Positions 1 to 8,267 of a stretch of DNA of 64,000 bases are shown in pieces. Under the pieces are notes generated by a model. It searched no databases. It was not told where the DNA came from and saw only the letters and a program-made list of their open reading frames with translations. Positions within the stretch are counted from its first letter, which is position 1, and each line of letters begins with the position of its first letter. The DNA comes from Nitrosotalea sp. (GTDB lineage Archaea; Thermoproteota; Nitrososphaeria; Nitrososphaerales; Nitrosopumilaceae), in assembly GCA_025451075.1 (NCBI GenBank), contig JANWLA010000022.1:1-64000 (forward strand), in the 5' to 3' direction. The position numbers and the translations under genes are program-made.

Positions 1-158
1 CTGGAAACCTCAGGCTTTACCATCATAGTACGCCAGGTCGGATTTTTTTCTGTGCTGTTGCCAATCATCTCTGACTATCCGTCTCCGGATCACACTTGCT
101 GCATGGAGGGAGGAGTTTCCTCTGCCGTGGCAGTGATCGTTCACCGGCTCGCACTTGA
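1..158 (-). ncRNA. rnpB: probable RNase P RNA, reduced form, cut by or close to the left edge
   Basis: Read on the minus strand this GC-rich block has the conserved order of an RNase P catalytic RNA. GAGGAAACTCC lies near 118-105, followed by a CTCCATGCAGCAAGTG-like stretch that resembles the bacterial and archaeal CR-I flank. After about 45 bases comes an AGATGATTGG...ACAGAA block (about 70-46) resembling the conserved 3' part. A TATA-like CTAAAATAA (minus strand, about 188-178) lies about 25 bases before the GTCAAGTG at about 158, which suggests the 5' end. The specificity domain would be nearly absent, replaced by one small hairpin (ATCCGGAGACGGAT). I could not pair the P4 strands convincingly, and the 3' end may lie outside the window. 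It could be another structured RNA. Confidence 0.45.
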
Positions 159-271
159 CACATAACAACAAATTAGTTATTTTAGCATTGGGGAACAGGA
201 AAAAATCGTTCCTAAATGTCTAGTTCTACAAGTAGAGATTTATTCGACCAAACAGCCCTCACGATATACCA

Positions 272-2602
272 ATGGCACACGAATCAAACGCAGGACTTGT
301 TCGAAGCCTCTCGTTGCTTGACATAACAATGATCGGAATTGCAGCCATGATTGGAGGTGCGATCTTCAACCTCGTAGGCCCTGCAATGCACGAGGGAGGC
401 CCAGCGCTTTTAATAGTATTTCTTGCAAGCGGAATAATCAGTTTCTTTACAGCCCTGACATATGCAGAGTTAGGCTCTGCATTTCCAGAAGCTGGAGGAG
501 GTTATAGATGGGTAAAAGAAGGGCTTCCAAGGCCAAACGCGTTCATCAGTGGTTGGATAGCATGGTTTGCCCACATGATAGCTGGAAGCTTGTATGCAGT
601 ATCAATTGGAGACTTTTTTGGAAGCATTCTGACAAATGTTGGAGTTGCAGCCCAGTACGGCGGAATTCCACTAGAAAAAATTATCGCAATATTATCCATA
701 ATACTTTTCACATATGTTAACTATCGAGGTGTTTCACTTACTGGAAAAATTGGAAACGGGTTGACGTTTATGCAGCTTGTAATTATCATAGTTCTCATAG
801 CGTCTGGAATTTATGCAATGAGTTTTGTCAATCATGATTGGTCAGTAAACTTTCAGCATTTTGTTCCAAAGGGGATTACGGGATTTATCCTGGCAATGGG
901 AATTACATTTATCGCCTTTGAAGGCTATGAGATAATTGTCCAAGCTGGAGAAGAGGTAAAAAATCCAAAAAAGAACATACCAAGAGCAATTTTCATAACA
1001 CTTGGCGCAGTGACTGTACTCTACATAGTGTTCACTTTTGTTTTCCTTGGAGGAATTGATTCATCAAAGGTTGGAAAAGAGGTGTGGCAGTTCATCGGCG
1101 ACAACCAGGATGTTGGAATTGCAAAGGCTGCAGGATATCTCATCCCATATGGAACAACGCTTGTCTTTGTAGGCGGACTTGTCTCAAGTATTGCAGCTCT
1201 TAGCGCAACCACATTTTCGTCAAGTCGTGTATCTTTTGCAATGGGCAGACAGTACAACTTGCCATACATCTTTAGCTCCATTCATCCAAAATATCATACA
1301 CCGCACTTTGCAATAATTGCGTCCGGTTTTATCATGCTGATAATGGCATCATGGCTCCCACTGGAGCAGATTGCACTTGTTGCAGGTGTCATGTTCCTGT
1401 TCTTGTTTACACAGGTAAACTGGGCAGGAATCAACATCAGAAGATTGTATGGCCACAAACTTGATTATGGATTTAAAATTCCGCTATTTCCGCTCATGCC
1501 AATTATTGGAATAATCTGCAAGGCAGGTCTTGCAATCTTTTTGCTTGTGTACAACCCACTGAGCTGGGTAATTGCAATCATCTGGATACTGATTGGTTTT
1601 TCAGTTTACAAGTTGTACATATCCAAAAAAGAGATAGAGCACTATGCACCACTTGTTGCAAACATAGGTCCTGCAGAAAGAAAGAGTTACAGAATAATGG
1701 TCGTCTTTAACAAAAAGACAATTGAAAAACTAGTCAAGATTGCATCAGCCATTGCAAAGGACAAGGACGGCGAGATTTCACTTTTGAACGTGGCAACAAT
1801 TCCTCTACAGATACCGCTTTCAATGGGCCACAAGTTTGCAGAGCCAATCATGAAAACATTTGACGAGTTAAAAAACATGCCAGGCTTTTCAAACCACAGA
1901 TATCTAGTCAGGCTGTCACATGACAACACAGAGGCAATTCTTGCAACAACAGAGGAACAAGGGATAAACCTGCTCATCATGGATTTCTTTGATCTTAGAA
2001 ACAACAGGAAACTTCTTTCACTTGCAACATGTGACATACTTGGAGTAAGCATCAAAAAAGAATTTGAGCAGGAGCTTTCCCATGTGGTGGTCTCATATGA
2101 CAAGGGAAGACACTCTGATTTGGGAATCGAGGTAGCCCATGCATTTTCAAACGTATTGGGAAGCAAGATGCGAATCATACGCGGTGTGGTAGAATCCCCA
2201 GAAGAGGAAAGAGACATTCTGAGCAGAATTAATGAAAAAATGTTTGACCTTGATCTTCGAAAGGTGCCAGTTGAAAGAGTATACCCAACAAGCTCTGAGA
2301 TAACAAAAGACCTGCTTGAGAACCTAAACAAGAACCCAGAGATTGTAATTGTGGGGGCAGGAAACCAATCAGAGCAGGCATTTAGCCCAAGAACAATGGA
2401 GATTGTGGAAAAATCTCGCTACAGTGTCTTTGTAGTAAGGGATTCAAGATTTGCAAGCATCAAGGCAAGATACTTTTGGCAAATGATTGCACCACGATTA
2501 AAGGAAAACAGGATAATCTACAAGATTTATCGCAGCATGTACAGATTAAAACCCGTCAAAAAGATCCCTTCCGACGAGGAATACTTTTCATCAAGCATCT
2601 AG
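272..2602 (+). CDS. APC-family amino acid permease with C-terminal Usp-like domains
   Basis: This is a membrane transporter of the amino acid-polyamine-organocation superfamily, predicted to import or exchange amino acids. Residues about 15-450 hold around twelve hydrophobic segments, starting with the family's glycine-rich first helix (GIAAMIGGAIF). The cytoplasmic C-terminus (about 470-735) carries two domains like universal stress proteins, the last with a typical nucleotide-binding-like end (VIVGAGNQSEQAF...SVFVVRD). At 776 residues it is far longer than a plain permease of about 450. The Usp-like part probably senses nucleotides or regulates transport; this is inferred from family architecture. 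A TATA-like GATTTATTC at about 236-244 lies about 30 bases before the ATG, suggesting a leaderless transcript. The substrate cannot be told from sequence. Confidence 0.88.
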   Translation: MAHESNAGLVRSLSLLDITMIGIAAMIGGAIFNLVGPAMHEGGPALLIVFLASGIISFFTALTYAELGSAFPEAGGGYRWVKEGLPRPNAFISGWIAWFAHMIAGSLYAVSIGDFFGSILTNVGVAAQYGGIPLEKIIAILSIILFTYVNYRGVSLTGKIGNGLTFMQLVIIIVLIASGIYAMSFVNHDWSVNFQHFVPKGITGFILAMGITFIAFEGYEIIVQAGEEVKNPKKNIPRAIFITLGAVTVLYIVFTFVFLGGIDSSKVGKEVWQFIGDNQDVGIAKAAGYLIPYGTTLVFVGGLVSSIAALSATTFSSSRVSFAMGRQYNLPYIFSSIHPKYHTPHFAIIASGFIMLIMASWLPLEQIALVAGVMFLFLFTQVNWAGINIRRLYGHKLDYGFKIPLFPLMPIIGIICKAGLAIFLLVYNPLSWVIAIIWILIGFSVYKLYISKKEIEHYAPLVANIGPAERKSYRIMVVFNKKTIEKLVKIASAIAKDKDGEISLLNVATIPLQIPLSMGHKFAEPIMKTFDELKNMPGFSNHRYLVRLSHDNTEAILATTEEQGINLLIMDFFDLRNNRKLLSLATCDILGVSIKKEFEQELSHVVVSYDKGRHSDLGIEVAHAFSNVLGSKMRIIRGVVESPEEERDILSRINEKMFDLDLRKVPVERVYPTSSEITKDLLENLNKNPEIVIVGAGNQSEQAFSPRTMEIVEKSRYSVFVVRDSRFASIKARYFWQMIAPRLKENRIIYKIYRSMYRLKPVKKIPSDEEYFSSSI

Positions 2603-2633
2603 GACATATTCTAGTGTATTACCAGTCTGCAGA

Positions 2634-3131
2634 TTATTGTACCAGACCATATTCTTGTGATATTACAACAACATCATCAGCTGTTTTTGCATTGAGATAA
2701 TCTTGCAGCAAGTACTGGTTTAGATCAAAAAATGTATGCCCCCACTTGAACTTGCCAAGTATAGAGTCTGCAAGTTCGGCATAGTCCATGATATACAGAG
2801 CACCTGCTATTGCCTCAGCAGTTGTGAGCTTGCCAACCTTGGAATAATTTACAGGATTTCCCGCAAGCAATGGTGGAAGTTTTCTGGATAAGCCTACAAA
2901 TCTTTTGAGAAACATACTTTGTGCAAGCTCCCAGGAGCAGTCAATTCCAGTAATAGTTGCGGTAAGATCCCTGTCAGTTTTTAAGACAAACTCTTTTGCA
3001 AATGGATTTAGGATCATGTCTTTTCCAGTTAGATGTTTTATGCGCTTTGCAATTCCAAACTTTACTAGCTTTGCAGCGGTGCATTTGGATGGATCGTCCT
3101 GCTCAAACATTAGCACCTGAATCTGCATCAT
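2634..3131 (-). CDS. tsr3: 16S rRNA aminocarboxypropyltransferase Tsr3 (RLI/DUF367 family)
   Basis: The 165-residue protein matches the Tsr3 family, which transfers the 3-amino-3-carboxypropyl group of S-adenosylmethionine to a hypermodified small-subunit rRNA nucleotide. Family-typical pieces are the start with a DDPSKCTAAKL motif, the central ITGIDCSWE segment, the RKLPPLLAGNPVNYSK block and the EAIAGALYI helix. Length is normal for archaeal members. It is convergent with the permease upstream in the window (31-base gap). Its start lies about 45 bases from the end of the next gene, which is on the same strand and whose stop is at 3177, so read-through from that gene is possible. Confidence 0.9.
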   Translation of the reverse strand: MMQIQVLMFEQDDPSKCTAAKLVKFGIAKRIKHLTGKDMILNPFAKEFVLKTDRDLTATITGIDCSWELAQSMFLKRFVGLSRKLPPLLAGNPVNYSKVGKLTTAEAIAGALYIMDYAELADSILGKFKWGHTFFDLNQYLLQDYLNAKTADDVVVISQEYGLVQ

Positions 3132-3176
3132 ATCAAGACAGGCATGTCAACAATAAATTGTTTGATATTTGAAAAA

Positions 3177-6100
3177 TTATTTGCTGGCAAAAGTGACTTG
3201 ATAGTAAAATCTGGTCACCTGGTCTTTTTTGATGACTTGAACTCCCCACTGTCCATCTGGTATTACATCACCAGAGTGTGCTGGAATTATACTAAACTGT
3301 TGCAGTCTTACCCCTGTTCCAGAATAGCCAACAAGATAGTCCATGCCACCAACCATGGCTGTTTGGTATAGTGAACCAGACTTGACTGTAGACTTGATTA
3401 CTTTGCATCCCAGGTCAGGCCCAATTATGCAAGTGCCATCCTGTGAGCTCACCTTGATGCTTACAGAGTTTTCATCACCAGGGTTTACTCGAAGAAGGCC
3501 ATCGAGTTCTTTTGGATAATAAGTTGTATTTGCAACTAACTTTGAGTCAAGATTTACAGCAACAACAGATTCCGAGAGTTGGTTAGTCTTTTCTATAAAC
3601 AGGTTAGCTGACTTTGACGGCTTTTGAGTTGGACCTATAGTCAACGGAGCAAGTACTGTAGGAGTGCTAGTAGAGTTTGTAGTCTGGTTCATGCCAGTTG
3701 AAGGTGTTGTGTTGGTTTGGTTTGCAATAGGAATTATTTGTGGAGGTAGTTTGTCTACCACGTTAAAGTATGCATTGAATGTCCCAAATGGCACCTGAGC
3801 TACAATTGTATAATTTCCAAGCTGAGCATTTGATGGAATTTTGTAATTATAACTAAAGGAGCCATACTGATCAAACGGTACAGTTGTTGTTGGTACTACG
3901 TTGCCTTTCATTGATACAACTTGTCCCTCACTAATTGTGGTATCGTTTGCCAAGCCAAATGCAAGATCTACATCATTGATAGAAATTATGTAACTTGTTC
4001 GCCCAGTTACAAGAACAGTTTGGCCAGGAAGATACTTGTCGGTATCAGTTGTCATGAAGAGCTGCAACTTGTCAGAGCTTGTTGTAAATGGATCAGATAC
4101 GTTAAATGATCCAATTATGCTATTTGCCATGTACTGGACATAAACCTTGTAGGTCCCAGTCTTCCAGATACCAGTGTGGAATGGTACAGTGACATAATAT
4201 TGCCCTCCTTGATTTACAGTGGCATCACCACGGTATATCTGCTGTCCATCATTTGAATAAATTAAAACTTGGACTGTGGATGAGGTATCTTGTGATGCAG
4301 CATTTTGTGTTGGAACAACTTCTCCCCATATTTTTGCTACATCTGTTGACAGATAATCCGTCTTGTCAGTCATCAAGACAATTGGAGCAATATCCTGACC
4401 TGGCTGTGGATTTTTGGATACTTGGAAGAATAGATCAGAGTTGGTATTTACCGAAGTTATCTTTATTCTGTAAATTCCATAAACATTGATAGTTGGATCA
4501 AATACGGGTGAAGACGACCTGTCAGTGAGTATTTGCGCACCTGTTTTTGCAGTACTCGGTATTGTCCAAGTCCATGAAAAAGCCCCGTTGACAATAGGTA
4601 GAGGAAATGATGCCTGTTCTCCATCAGGTTTTACCAAGCTTAATGTGAAGGATGATGTACTTGTAAGTGCTGAAATTTTTCCATTTAGTTGTACAGTATC
4701 ACCTACACCGTAAACTTTCTTATCAGTACTTGCTACTACCAAACCTTGTGAGCCAGTTGCAAGAGGACTATATACAGTAAAGGTGGCATATGTAACCATA
4801 CTATTGTAAGTAGCTTTCAGAGTATAATTTCCTGGCTGGTATACTCCCGATTGAAGTATTTGTTGAGTCTGGAAGTTACCATTAGCATCAGGGAATGCAA
4901 AGTAGGATAACGATGTTGATCCAGATGCAGTATAATTCCCTCCCATGATTTGAATATTAGCATGTGAATTACCACCAGAAGACAATGGTAACCCTGTTGA
5001 ATTTAGCACTAACATTGTCACACTAGCTGCTCCATTTTGAGTAGCCAGTTGAATAGGATTTAGGATTTTTCCAGATATAGTAATTGGATCACCTATCGCA
5101 TACAGACTTTTGTTTGTAACAATACTAAACGGAGATGATGGTGAGATGATAGCTTTGTAATCTGATGGATTTTGTACAACAACAAAATCAGCTTCGGCAG
5201 TACCTTGAGGTATTGAAACAATTGCACGGTAATTTCCGAGACCAGCAGATGTTCCAATAAGACCTAACTTGTATGTAAAAGTATTATCAGTCTGAAGATT
5301 CACTATAGTTTTTATGTTTACAGTATTAAGAGCTGCACCACCATTACTTGTTGTTTGTATTATTTGCAGACTTGGATTCAATCCAAGATTTTGTAATCCC
5401 TGAAGTAGTGTACTACCTTGTAGTGTGACAGTATCACCAGGAGCATATGCGACTTTGTCAGTAGACAATGTTATCACATGTGTTTGTGTTTGTGCTGATA
5501 GTAATACAAAAGTAGTAGAGGCAGATGCACCACCATATGTAGCAGTTACTTGATATATCCCATAGACAGGATTGACGCTGTTAATAGCCAGCCCTGAGCT
5601 GCCAGCACTGCTTTGATATGGGTTTACCGAAGTAATATGTCCTTGAGAGTCAGGAAACAAATTTCCTTGGTATACTAGGACATTAGTCGGATCATAGACC
5701 TTGTATTGTACAGGCGTAAGTGCAATCACATTTGAAACAGTGCCTAGCAATACGATAGGTTGCGAATTTGTATAGTTGGACTTGTCTGTTGATATCGTTA
5801 ATGTTGTTGGAGCAGCTTGTGTTGGAGGAACAAATGCGGTGGAACCAAGTGAAAATGTAGAAGATGTTTGTGTACCACCATAAGATGCAGAGATGGTGTA
5901 TGTCCCTTCAGCAAATCCAAGAACTTCATCAGTTTTTACAGATGTTGAGAACTTTAAATCATTTCCAGGATAAAGCGTAAATGTTTTTGTGAACCCTTGC
6001 GGTCCTGACAACATTATATTGACAGTTTGTGGAATTGAAGATACCGCAGAATCTTTGACAAGCTGTGAAACTTGGCCTGAAATATTTACAAAGTCTCCAA

Positions 6101-6668
6101 AGATGTAGCTCTTCTTGTCAGATGTTACCGAGATTGAAAGTTGGGTTGCCGTAGTAACTGTCGGTGGTTTTCCATTTGAAAAACCAGGAGTTCCGCTGGC
6201 GTATATCCAATCACTTTGTGAGCCAGTGCTTAATCCATCATAGAGTCTTTGCCAAGTGTTGCCATCTCCTTGGGTGTCAGTAAGCGGAGGTGTTTGATCT
6301 ATAATAGTACCATCAGAGCCTTTGAGCTGAATTACAGCACCTGCAGATGGAAGCCACAGTGATACATAATGATAAACAATAAACTGTTGACTTTGTATTG
6401 TAGTTCCGGCAGATATTGTAAATGCCTGTTTTAGTCCAGTGGTTGCACCAATTGTCCAGCCACCAATGTTTACAGGGGAGCTAGTAGGGTTGTACAATTC
6501 AACCCACTGCAAAGGAAGTTTTGTATAATCACCAACAGGATTCAGTTCTACTTCATTTACAACAACGTGGTTTGCTATTGAAACAGTCTGCCCACTTGCT
6601 GCATAGCTTTGCCCAACTACAAGCAAGATTAGAATTCCCGCAATAAGGTATGGGTTAGAGTATTTCAT
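3177..6668 (-). CDS. large secreted surface protein: lamin-tail domain plus seven Ig-like repeats
   Basis: The 1163-residue protein starts with a signal peptide (hydrophobic residues about 8-24). Residues about 28-165 resemble a lamin-tail domain (VVNEVELNP, WVELYNPTSSPVNIGGWTI, IDQTPP). After it come about seven repeats of roughly 100-130 residues, each opening with a motif like STDKxxYxxGDxVxLxG, near residues 183, 290, 397, 515, 645, 775 and 885. These resemble macroglobulin/Ig-like beta-sandwich domains of archaeal surface proteins. The C-terminal 150 residues are Thr/Ser/Asn-rich and then globular. No PEFG-CTERM tail or C-terminal membrane anchor is seen. A role in the cell envelope or in adhesion is inferred. 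The upstream gap (6669-6831) holds AT-rich DNA only. Confidence 0.8.
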   Translation of the reverse strand: MKYSNPYLIAGILILLVVGQSYAASGQTVSIANHVVVNEVELNPVGDYTKLPLQWVELYNPTSSPVNIGGWTIGATTGLKQAFTISAGTTIQSQQFIVYHYVSLWLPSAGAVIQLKGSDGTIIDQTPPLTDTQGDGNTWQRLYDGLSTGSQSDWIYASGTPGFSNGKPPTVTTATQLSISVTSDKKSYIFGDFVNISGQVSQLVKDSAVSSIPQTVNIMLSGPQGFTKTFTLYPGNDLKFSTSVKTDEVLGFAEGTYTISASYGGTQTSSTFSLGSTAFVPPTQAAPTTLTISTDKSNYTNSQPIVLLGTVSNVIALTPVQYKVYDPTNVLVYQGNLFPDSQGHITSVNPYQSSAGSSGLAINSVNPVYGIYQVTATYGGASASTTFVLLSAQTQTHVITLSTDKVAYAPGDTVTLQGSTLLQGLQNLGLNPSLQIIQTTSNGGAALNTVNIKTIVNLQTDNTFTYKLGLIGTSAGLGNYRAIVSIPQGTAEADFVVVQNPSDYKAIISPSSPFSIVTNKSLYAIGDPITISGKILNPIQLATQNGAASVTMLVLNSTGLPLSSGGNSHANIQIMGGNYTASGSTSLSYFAFPDANGNFQTQQILQSGVYQPGNYTLKATYNSMVTYATFTVYSPLATGSQGLVVASTDKKVYGVGDTVQLNGKISALTSTSSFTLSLVKPDGEQASFPLPIVNGAFSWTWTIPSTAKTGAQILTDRSSSPVFDPTINVYGIYRIKITSVNTNSDLFFQVSKNPQPGQDIAPIVLMTDKTDYLSTDVAKIWGEVVPTQNAASQDTSSTVQVLIYSNDGQQIYRGDATVNQGGQYYVTVPFHTGIWKTGTYKVYVQYMANSIIGSFNVSDPFTTSSDKLQLFMTTDTDKYLPGQTVLVTGRTSYIISINDVDLAFGLANDTTISEGQVVSMKGNVVPTTTVPFDQYGSFSYNYKIPSNAQLGNYTIVAQVPFGTFNAYFNVVDKLPPQIIPIANQTNTTPSTGMNQTTNSTSTPTVLAPLTIGPTQKPSKSANLFIEKTNQLSESVVAVNLDSKLVANTTYYPKELDGLLRVNPGDENSVSIKVSSQDGTCIIGPDLGCKVIKSTVKSGSLYQTAMVGGMDYLVGYSGTGVRLQQFSIIPAHSGDVIPDGQWGVQVIKKDQVTRFYYQVTFASK

Positions 6669-6831
6669 CGTAATACCATTTCAAGGCCAGATTTGTAATT
6701 TTAGGTGTTAATGGTGCAAAAGTTGAGCTTGTTGTTAATGCCAAATATGCCGCAATCTGCATAATCAAAATATCCCCTGCAAGTATTATAAGTAGTACGT
6801 AGAATTTGTACCAGATTAGATTAATTGTTTT

Positions 6832-7071
6832 CTAGGTAGTATCACATTTGGGGCACTTGCCTTCAACAACTTTTGCTCCACATACTGCGCAGATTCCCTG
6901 ACCAACTTCTTTTTGAATCTGCCTTTTTCTCCTTCCAACAAACACTCTAATTGCAAAATAAAACAAAACTGCAATCACCAAGGCAATGGCAGGCGGAAGA
7001 AACGCCATCATTCCTATCATAAGAAACAAAATTCCAACAATCAGCAGAATTTCACGTTTCTCAAATTTCAT
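6832..7071 (-). CDS. small membrane protein with C-terminal zinc ribbon
   Basis: The 79-residue protein has two hydrophobic helices (about 8-25 and 27-45), then a basic stretch (RRKRQIQKE) and a four-cysteine zinc ribbon (CAVCGAKVVEGKCPKC). This arrangement puts a metal-binding knob in the cytoplasm on a membrane anchor, a common layout for small archaeal proteins of unknown role. Neighbouring genes give no functional hint. Confidence 0.7.
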   Translation of the reverse strand: MKFEKREILLIVGILFLMIGMMAFLPPAIALVIAVLFYFAIRVFVGRRKRQIQKEVGQGICAVCGAKVVEGKCPKCDTT

Positions 7072-7178
7072 TTTAATCTAGGGTCAGAATGTTTCAATAA
7101 ATAGATATTGTCAGAACTCAGAGTCACAGATGTAACTGAATTTGCAGGTTTTATACAATCTCTTCTGAAATTAGAGTT

Positions 7179-7568
7179 TCATCCTTGCAGTTTTGCTTTA
7201 ACTTTCTCAAAGACCCTTTCCGCCAATTTTATGGCAGATTCAGCTTCTTTTAGACTCATTAAATCAGGCTGATATTCAGATTCATTTTTCATTCCTAATA
7301 ACGTGTTGTACTGCTTTTGAGTTTCCTCGTATTCTCTTTGATCCAAGATTCCTTTGATAAGTGATAATACTTCGGTATGTGCCCCAGATGCACGCTTTCC
7401 TATAAAATATGTAGTTAATGCATCAAGCGAATTAATCGCACTGTGTACTGCATTCATCACTGCTGCATCATATGCAGACTCTTTTATTGCAATTTTTGAG
7501 ATATGTAATGAGTTTTCGGCTTTGGTGATATACCCAGTTGCCTTTTTTTGATCCACGGATCTTGCCAT
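7179..7568 (-). CDS. HEPN domain protein, probable toxin of a HEPN/MNT pair
   Basis: This 129-residue, helix-rich protein has the HEPN-type RNase signature R-x4-H in KRASGAH (about residues 59-65), after helices with AYDAAVMNAVHSAINSLDAL. HEPN proteins of this size usually act as ribonuclease toxins or as substrates of their nucleotidyltransferase partner. It directly follows the MNT gene: the ATG at 7568 abuts the partner's stop at 7569-7571, so the two are surely co-transcribed and translationally coupled. The order (nucleotidyltransferase first, HEPN second) is common for such pairs. Toxicity is inferred from the family. Confidence 0.8.
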   Translation of the reverse strand: MARSVDQKKATGYITKAENSLHISKIAIKESAYDAAVMNAVHSAINSLDALTTYFIGKRASGAHTEVLSLIKGILDQREYEETQKQYNTLLGMKNESEYQPDLMSLKEAESAIKLAERVFEKVKAKLQG

Positions 7569-8168
7569 TTATGATATCACTATCTTTTTGCCGCATATTA
7601 GAATATGATTATCAATAATTGACTGTACTAGAGATCCTTTTCGTTTATCATTGAATTCCTTGTCAGAAAATATTATTGGTGATAAACCGCCGTGGAATAC
7701 AGAGAATACTTGTTCGCTTGCTTCAGATATCTGTGCAACAGCATGATCATGATCATTTGAGATTACTAGAAGATCAATGTCACTGTCCAATTTTTCTTGG
7801 CCCTTTACAACGCTACCAAAGATTACTGCAGAGGTAATCTTTTTTGTATCAAGATATTTCTTTAAAATAGCAAGCAATTTGCCAAGGGTATTTTTTTCTG
7901 CCTGCACCATTGGTTCTATTACTTTATTTAGAATGTAGCTGTTCTTGTTTAGTTCTAATTGGTAGGCTCTCCCTACTGGTTGAATTTTTACGATACCGAA
8001 ATTTTCAAGTTCATGAATTATAAGAGCAGTCTCATTTGGAGAGACCTTGGCTTCTTGTGCTAGCCCCCTAATGGTAAAGATCTTGCCTCTATAATTTATC
8101 ATGGTACGTAACAAGGTAATGGCTACCCTGTTTCCAAGTGTTTCCTCCAAGTATCTATGTAGTAACAT
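7569..8168 (-). CDS. MNT-type nucleotidyltransferase with N-terminal winged helix, probable antitoxin
   Basis: Residues about 1-75 form a winged-helix DNA-binding domain (IRGLAQEAKVSPNETALIIH, then FGIVKIQPVGRAYQLE). Residues about 95-195 form a minimal nucleotidyltransferase with the signature GSVVKGQEKLDSDIDLLV, which contains the GS-x9-DxD catalytic core. MNT antitoxins silence HEPN RNases by adding AMP or by direct binding. Here the added winged helix suggests that the antitoxin is also the operon's own repressor. A nested inverted repeat covering the promoter lies immediately upstream (8168-8209), consistent with autoregulation. At 199 residues it is longer than plain MNT proteins (about 100) because of the DNA-binding part. 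Confidence 0.8.
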   Translation of the reverse strand: MLLHRYLEETLGNRVAITLLRTMINYRGKIFTIRGLAQEAKVSPNETALIIHELENFGIVKIQPVGRAYQLELNKNSYILNKVIEPMVQAEKNTLGKLLAILKKYLDTKKITSAVIFGSVVKGQEKLDSDIDLLVISNDHDHAVAQISEASEQVFSVFHGGLSPIIFSDKEFNDKRKGSLVQSIIDNHILICGKKIVIS

Positions 8169-8209
8169 ATGTCCTATTTATAGGACGTATGTCCTATATT
8201 TAAGACATA
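8168..8209. promoter_or_regulatory. operator/promoter of the HEPN-MNT pair with nested repeats
   Basis: TATGTCCTAT occurs twice (8168-8177 and 8188-8197), spaced 20 bases or about two helical turns. The first copy starts an inverted repeat GTCCTAT-TT-ATAGGAC (8171-8186). The second opens a longer one with arms TATGTC and GACATA (8188-8209). The A/T cores (ATTTATAG, TATATTTAAG) look like TATA elements for the minus-strand gene whose ATG ends at 8168. A dimeric winged-helix repressor bound here would block transcription. Confidence 0.65.
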
Positions 8210-8267
8210 GTTATTTAAAACAATCATAATGCAATCGGTCCTTTAGGGAAATTTGTCAATTGGTTAG

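Noticed and set aside
1687-2331. Minus-strand open frame of 214 codons
   Set aside because: It lies fully opposite the Usp-like part of the permease gene, is Ser/Phe/Leu-rich as expected for an antisense shadow and has no promoter or recognisable domain.
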